Shown in pieces: positions 59,874-64,000 of a stretch of 64,000 bases of DNA. This DNA comes from Cellulosilyticum lentocellum DSM 5427 (lineage in GTDB: Bacteria; Bacillota; Clostridia; Lachnospirales; Cellulosilyticaceae): the NCBI RefSeq assembly GCF_000178835.2, contig NC_015275.1, positions 1,819,001-1,883,000 on the forward strand. The letters run 5' to 3'. The stretch's first letter is position 1, and each line of letters starts with the position of its first letter. The notes beneath the pieces are model-generated. The model searched no databases. It saw only the letters and a list, made by a program, of their open reading frames with translations, and had not been told where the DNA came from. The translations under genes and the position numbers were made by a program.

Positions 59874-61235
59874 ATGGAATTCTTTAAATTAAAACAAAAT
59901 CATACGACAGTTAAAAAAGAGATTGTAGCAGGAATTACTACATTCATGACTATGGCATATATTTTAGCCGTTAATCCCGATATTCTAAGTGCAGCAGGGA
60001 TGAATAAACAAGGTGTGTTTGTGGCCACTGTGTTAGCATCTGTATTAGCTACTGTACTAATGGGGTTATGTGCTAATTATCCTTTTGGGTTAGCACCAGG
60101 TATGGGACTAAATGCCTTTTTTGCTTACACGGTTGTTATTAAAATGGGTTACTCATGGCAGTTTGCATTAGCAGCAGTATTTGTAGAAGGTTTGATTTTT
60201 ATTTTGCTTACATTATGTAATGTAAGAGAGGCACTTTTCAATGCCATTCCAAAATGTATGAAATACTCTGTAAGTGCAGGGATTGGGTTATTTATTGCTT
60301 TTATTGGACTTAAAAATGCAGGCGTAGTAGTAGCAGATGACTCTACATTTGTAGCCTTAGGAAGTATGATTACACCACAAACAGTATTATGTATGTTAGG
60401 TGTAGTATTAACAGTAGTTTTAATGAAGCGTAATATAAAAGGGGCTATGCTCATTGGTATTTTAGGTACATGGGTACTAGGAATTTTAGCACAATTAATA
60501 GGATGGTATGTGGTAGACCCAGCTATTGGGCAATATTCGCTTATTCCGAGCTTCTCATCACAAGGTTCATTATTTGCAGGTTTTGGTGAAGTAGCTTTTA
60601 AATTTCCTAGAATGACAGAAATCTTTGGTAGTGCAGAAAGTATTTTTAATTTTATTATCGTTGTATTCTCATTTTTATTCGTAGATTTATTTGATACTTT
60701 AGGTACGCTTATGGGTGTAGCTACTAAAGCTGGCTATTTAAATGAAAAAGGAGAATTACCTCGTATTAAACAAGCATTCTTTGCAGATGCTATTGGAACA
60801 TCAGTTGGAGCACTTTTAGGAACATCAACAGTCACTACATTTGTTGAAAGTACAGCAGGCGTTATGGAGGGTGGACGTACAGGACTTACGGCAATCTCTA
60901 CAGGCGTATGCTTTGCATTAGCGCTCTTCTTATCACCTATTTTCTTAGCGATTCCAAGCTTTGCTACAGCACCAGCTTTAATTGTAGTAGGTGTCCTTAT
61001 GTTAGATGGTATTTTAAAAGTAGATTTCTCAGACATCACAGAAGCACTTCCAGCATTCTTAACAATGGCAATGATGCCATTTACAGCTAGCATTGCAGAA
61101 GGAATTATTTTTGGTGGTATTTCTTATGTGCTTATCAAGATGTTTACAGGTAGAAGAAAAGAAATTAGTGTGATGATGTATATCTTAGCTATCTTATTTG
61201 TATTAAAATTAGTGCTTACTTCAGTAGTGCATTAA
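59874..61235 (+). CDS. NCS2/AzgA-type guanine-hypoxanthine permease
   Basis: A 453-residue transporter with about 12-14 hydrophobic helices. FFKLKQNHTTVKKEIVAGITTFMTMAYILAVNP is the AzgA/PbuG-type start. LAPGMGLNAFFAYTVV and LFDTLGTLMGVATKAG with VTTFVESTAGVMEGGRTGL are purine-binding helices. It imports hypoxanthine, guanine or adenine by proton symport. The start is ATG 59874, with AGGAGG four bases before it; an upstream TTG at 59799 is the promoter -35. A PurR-type box pair places it under control of purine/PRPP status, with no purine riboswitch visible. Confidence 0.93.
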   Translation: MEFFKLKQNHTTVKKEIVAGITTFMTMAYILAVNPDILSAAGMNKQGVFVATVLASVLATVLMGLCANYPFGLAPGMGLNAFFAYTVVIKMGYSWQFALAAVFVEGLIFILLTLCNVREALFNAIPKCMKYSVSAGIGLFIAFIGLKNAGVVVADDSTFVALGSMITPQTVLCMLGVVLTVVLMKRNIKGAMLIGILGTWVLGILAQLIGWYVVDPAIGQYSLIPSFSSQGSLFAGFGEVAFKFPRMTEIFGSAESIFNFIIVVFSFLFVDLFDTLGTLMGVATKAGYLNEKGELPRIKQAFFADAIGTSVGALLGTSTVTTFVESTAGVMEGGRTGLTAISTGVCFALALFLSPIFLAIPSFATAPALIVVGVLMLDGILKVDFSDITEALPAFLTMAMMPFTASIAEGIIFGGISYVLIKMFTGRRKEISVMMYILAILFVLKLVLTSVVH

Positions 61236-61254
61236 AAGATCTTTTTACTCTAAG

Positions 61255-61299
61255 AAAAATAACTGTTTAAATTTTTGAAATTTAAACAGTTATTTTTTT
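61255..61299 (+). terminator. Terminator of the purine permease gene
   Basis: 20-bp stem (61255-61274 with 61278-61297) followed by T. Small loop TTG, so inner pairs open. Confidence 0.88.
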
Positions 61300-61384
61300 A
61301 GTTTAATTGATTTAAGTAAAATGATAGTTAAACCGATATAAATAAGGAATATATGATAACAGTACATAGTAAACTAAAAGAAAT

Positions 61385-61413
61385 TTGTATTTTTATAGTT
61401 ATCATGATAAAAT
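61385..61413 (+). promoter_or_regulatory. Promoter of the MazF-like gene
   Basis: TTGTAT (61385-61390), 17-base spacer, extended TGA-TAAAAT (-10 at 61408-61413). An inverted repeat ATGATAAC (61353-61360) / GTTATCAT (61398-61405) overlaps the spacer and could bind a looping regulator. Confidence 0.6.
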
Positions 61414-61452
61414 ATAGAAGATTGGCAATATAAAGCGAGAAGGGGGATGGCT

Positions 61453-61974
61453 GTGAGTAATGAGGAGTTTATGCTAAGAATTATGGAAGAATTTAATAGC
61501 ATAAAGAATTACGAGCAAAAGAGGGGGTTTTTAGAAGATCTTAATTATCATGTAGGACAAATCAAGTATTTTTATGACGAACTAACACCAAATCAAACAG
61601 GGGATCCTTCTACAACCTTTTATAGACCAAAGCAATTGCCCAAGGTACATCAAATTGCATATTTTAATTTAACGAGAGGATTTCCAAAAGAATTATATGG
61701 TGGACATTGGTGTTATATTTTTAAATATTTTAAAACTAAATTTGTAATTATACCAACTACATCAGTTAAAGCAGATTCATTACCACCAGATAAAGAATTT
61801 CAGATGGATATTGAGGTAAAAAATTTTACGAATCATTACATAACGAGGTTACAAATAGGTGATATGAGAACAGTAGATATTCAAAGGCTTTATCCAGCAA
61901 AAGGGTTTTATGATGTTATTACAGACCAAGAACTTATTATAGACAACATAAGTAGAATCTTATTAGAAGAGTAA
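61453..61974 (+). CDS. PemK/MazF-fold protein without visible antitoxin
   Basis: About 173 residues. A helical N-terminal 45 residues precede a segment resembling MazF/PemK: VHQIAYFNLTRGFPKELYGGHW, FVIIPTTS and RLQIGDMRTVDIQRL match the G-loop, PLTS and the C-terminal strand of the toxin fold, with changes (LYGGHW for the usual EQ.G.RP). Whether it still cuts RNA is unknown. No small antitoxin gene lies upstream or downstream, so it may be a solitary enzyme or a diverged nucleic-acid-binding protein. GTG 61453 is chosen because AGGGGG is at ideal distance; ATG 61447 overlaps the site, and ATG 61471 is also possible. Confidence 0.6.
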   Translation: MSNEEFMLRIMEEFNSIKNYEQKRGFLEDLNYHVGQIKYFYDELTPNQTGDPSTTFYRPKQLPKVHQIAYFNLTRGFPKELYGGHWCYIFKYFKTKFVIIPTTSVKADSLPPDKEFQMDIEVKNFTNHYITRLQIGDMRTVDIQRLYPAKGFYDVITDQELIIDNISRILLEE

Positions 61975-62145
61975 TACTTCAATATAAAAGTAAGAACATA
62001 CTAATATACTGTAAAATGATACTGCTATGCACTTAAAGTGTATGGCAGTTATTTTTATCATGAAATCAGAAGAAATGGTTAGTCTTTATTTTGATAAAGT
62101 ATTGTATTATAATTTAAATATTACAGAATAAATGGAGGAAGCTAA

Positions 62146-62781
62146 ATGATTAATACTACTATCGTAGGATATGGAGAAGTTACATCCCCCAGCATTAAAA
62201 CTTACATAGATCGATTGGAACAGTATCTAGCAACCTATTATCCAGCTATTTCTTGGCGTATCTACGACATAAGCTTAAAGAAATGCACATTGGGTGATTT
62301 AAAACAACATTTAAAGGAAAAAGTCTTGAACTATCATCCTAATATTATTTTTATTAGACTTTCTTCTCAAGATATAGATATTGAGCGTACTGATTTTGTA
62401 GGTAAAGAGCGTTTAGAGATTTATTTAAGGGATTTATTAGAGGAAATTGTAACTCATAATAATAGGACAGGTTTAAATAATTGTGTACCAATTCCAGTTA
62501 TCATTACACCACCACTTATTCATGAAAAACCAGGTAAAAAAGGACGTACTAATAACCGTTTAAAGCAATATATTTATGCACTTAAGAGTGTTACTTTAGC
62601 AAAAGGTGGTATTGTGATTGATCTATGTGAGGAAATTAGCAAAAAGGTGAATAAAGAAAAGTATATTTTAGAAGAAGGGTATGGATTAACACAAGAAGGT
62701 GAAAACTTATTATATGATTTAGTTTTTGTAGAATTAACTAAGCTCATTGATTATCAAGGTGTATTAAAAAACAGACGGTAA
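62146..62781 (+). CDS. SGNH-like hydrolase-fold protein, active site degenerate
   Basis: 211 residues, cytoplasmic, no signal peptide. The order of blocks resembles SGNH/GDSL proteins: first strand TTIVGYGE where GDS is expected, PNIIFIRLSSQDID in place of the GxND block, VIITPPLIH, and the last block YGLTQEGENLLYDLV where DxxH is normal. Ser in the first block and the C-terminal Asp/His pair are not found, so classical esterase activity is unlikely. It may be a non-catalytic or altered relative. GGAGG lies before the ATG. It stands alone between the MazF-like gene and htrA. Confidence 0.55.
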   Translation: MINTTIVGYGEVTSPSIKTYIDRLEQYLATYYPAISWRIYDISLKKCTLGDLKQHLKEKVLNYHPNIIFIRLSSQDIDIERTDFVGKERLEIYLRDLLEEIVTHNNRTGLNNCVPIPVIITPPLIHEKPGKKGRTNNRLKQYIYALKSVTLAKGGIVIDLCEEISKKVNKEKYILEEGYGLTQEGENLLYDLVFVELTKLIDYQGVLKNRR

Positions 62782-62880
62782 ATTCAATATTTTTTCAGTG
62801 AATCTTCAAAAAACCTATCACTTAAGACCTTTATCATGTACTTAAATAAAACATAAGCAAGACCTAAGGAGGTTTTAAAA

Positions 62881-64000
62881 ATGAGTGAATGGAACAATGA
62901 TTATGAAGAACAAGTTAATGAACAAATAATAGAAGAAACTAAAGAAAGTAGTGAGAAAGTAAAAGAAGAGGTACCATTAAGTGAAGCTATTCCAGTAATG
63001 CCTAGTTCTAAAGAGGAAAAACCTAAAAAGAAACATAAAGTAGGCAAAGGCATTTTACTAACTACAATAGTAGCACTAGCTTCTTTTGGAGGTGGTAGTT
63101 TATATACTTCATACCAATGGATGGAAAAATATGAAGCATCTAATGCAGCTAGTAAAGAACAATCAAACGCAGGTACTCAGACGACTATTGTACCAACTTC
63201 TGTTACAAGTGCTGGGGTAAGTGTTTCTGATGTGGCTAAGAAAGCTGCTGATTCAGTAGTAGAGATTTCAACAGAAGTAGTAGCAACAGACCAATTCTTT
63301 GGACAGTTCGTTACACAAGGAGCTGGAAGTGGCGTTGTTTTAACAGAAGATGGATATATTATTACTAATAATCATGTGATTGATGGTGCTAAGAAAATTA
63401 CTGTGCGTTTAACAAATGGTAATGAATATACTGCTAAGCTTATTGGAACGGACACACAAACAGATGTAGCAGTTATTAAAATTGATACACAAAATGAAAA
63501 ACTTCAAGCTGCCGAGTTGGGAGATTCAGATCAACTTATTGTAGGGGAGCCAGCAATAGCTATTGGTAATCCTTTAGGAGAATTAGGTGGTACGGTAACA
63601 AATGGTATTATTAGTGCTTTAGACAGAGAAATTACTATTAGTGGACGTAGTATGAGATTATTACAAACCAACGCAGCTATTAATCCTGGTAACTCTGGTG
63701 GTGGCTTATTTAATAGTCAAGGTCAATTAGTAGGACTAGTAGTGGCTAAATCTTCAGGTTCTGATGTAGAAGGATTAGGGTTTGCTATTCCTGTTAATAA
63801 GGTAAAAGAAATAGCAGACTCACTCGTTCAGAATGGTTATGTATCAGGTCGTCCAGCTTTAGGTGTTAAAGTAGTAGATGTAGATTCATGGCAAACAGCA
63901 ATGCAATATAACTTAAATCAAACAGGTGTATATGTTGCAGAACTTACAGAAGGTGGTAATGCAGCAGCAGCAGGACTTAAGGTAGGGGATTTCATTGTAG
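62881..64000 (+). CDS. HtrA/DegP-like trypsin-fold serine protease, 3' part beyond window
   Basis: 373 codons are visible before the window ends. A charged cytoplasmic N-terminus (about 1-58, rich in Glu and Lys) precedes a single membrane anchor (about 60-78, GILLTTIVALASFGGGSLY), then a linker and the trypsin-fold protease (about 110-330). The catalytic triad is His165 (TNNHVIDGA), Asp195 (TDVAVIKID) and Ser272 (NPGNSGG). A PDZ domain begins around residue 325 (SGRPALGVKV). It should be an outward-facing quality-control protease like HtrA of Bacillus. AAGGAGG precedes the ATG. No CssR site was seen. Confidence 0.93.
   Translation, partial: MSEWNNDYEEQVNEQIIEETKESSEKVKEEVPLSEAIPVMPSSKEEKPKKKHKVGKGILLTTIVALASFGGGSLYTSYQWMEKYEASNAASKEQSNAGTQTTIVPTSVTSAGVSVSDVAKKAADSVVEISTEVVATDQFFGQFVTQGAGSGVVLTEDGYIITNNHVIDGAKKITVRLTNGNEYTAKLIGTDTQTDVAVIKIDTQNEKLQAAELGDSDQLIVGEPAIAIGNPLGELGGTVTNGIISALDREITISGRSMRLLQTNAAINPGNSGGGLFNSQGQLVGLVVAKSSGSDVEGLGFAIPVNKVKEIADSLVQNGYVSGRPALGVKVVDVDSWQTAMQYNLNQTGVYVAELTEGGNAAAAGLKVGDFIV

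Noticed and set aside
60149-61093. Two minus-strand frames of 101 and 119 residues inside the purine permease
   Set aside because: They are mirror frames of a hydrophobic protein with no family motif and no ribosome site.

Overview
The window reads as chromosome of a low-GC, spore-forming anaerobe of the class Clostridia. Support comes from AT-rich codons, strong AGGAGG ribosome sites, extended -10 promoters, Firmicutes families such as HprK, AddAB, DegV, DUF1385, DUF1540 and DUF1836, and a peroxiredoxin-chitinase fusion like the CotE spore-coat protein of Clostridioides difficile. A secreted CBM35-GH26-CBM3 mannanase and a GH3-GH2 operon point to a plant-fibre degrader, for example a Cellulosilyticum-like member of the Lachnospirales. 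That placement is inference.

Layout. 1-8.7 kb: the tail of a Lon-like protease, a c-di-GMP phosphodiesterase, then a translation and termination block (rho, rpmE, DUF1385, prmC, prfA). 8.8-19 kb: secreted mannanase, CorC-type membrane protein, radical SAM/SPASM protein, DUF1836 regulator, DegV protein, ZIP transporter, DUF1540 protein and uvrB behind a LexA-like box. 19.3-24.3 kb: an intracellular GH3 and GH2 glycosidase pair. 24.5-28.1 kb: a second DegV protein, udk, and an IS1182-type element whose flanks are 20-bp inverted repeats, as if it had landed in the udk terminator. 28.1-35.3 kb: a CAP-domain exoprotein, uvrA behind a second LexA-like box, a copper-amine-oxidase-N domain exoprotein, and uvrC, whose last 41 codons lie in the -1 frame after an A7 run. 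35.4-40.2 kb: hprK, a ROK glucokinase, a YcxB-like membrane protein, a TIM-barrel protein and a secreted SH3-NlpC/P60 hydrolase.

40.4-44.5 kb: a chemoreceptor followed by an arsenic-type cluster (PAT/ArsN1-like acetyltransferase, ArsR, MATE transporter, ArsC) that has no recognisable arsenite pump. 44.7-53.9 kb: a small hypothetical, addB-addA, a HAD phosphatase and a repeat-bearing lipoprotein. 54-59.6 kb, mostly minus strand: the CotE-like fusion, a divergent Cys-rich small gene with a sigma-K-like promoter, htpG, an unlisted 56-residue membrane protein, a DUF5721-like protein and truA. 59.7-64 kb: a purine permease behind a PurR-type box pair, a lone MazF/PemK-like protein, a degenerate SGNH-like protein and the start of an HtrA protease.

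Three themes link genes here: nucleotide excision repair (uvrA, uvrB and uvrC at three separate loci, two with SOS-type operators), hemicellulose use, and arsenic or arsinothricin resistance. The most promising items for follow-up are the arsN-arsR-MATE-arsC cluster with its operator-like palindrome, the uvrC frameshift site, and the transposon inside a terminator palindrome. No CRISPR array, tRNA, rRNA or clear riboswitch was seen.
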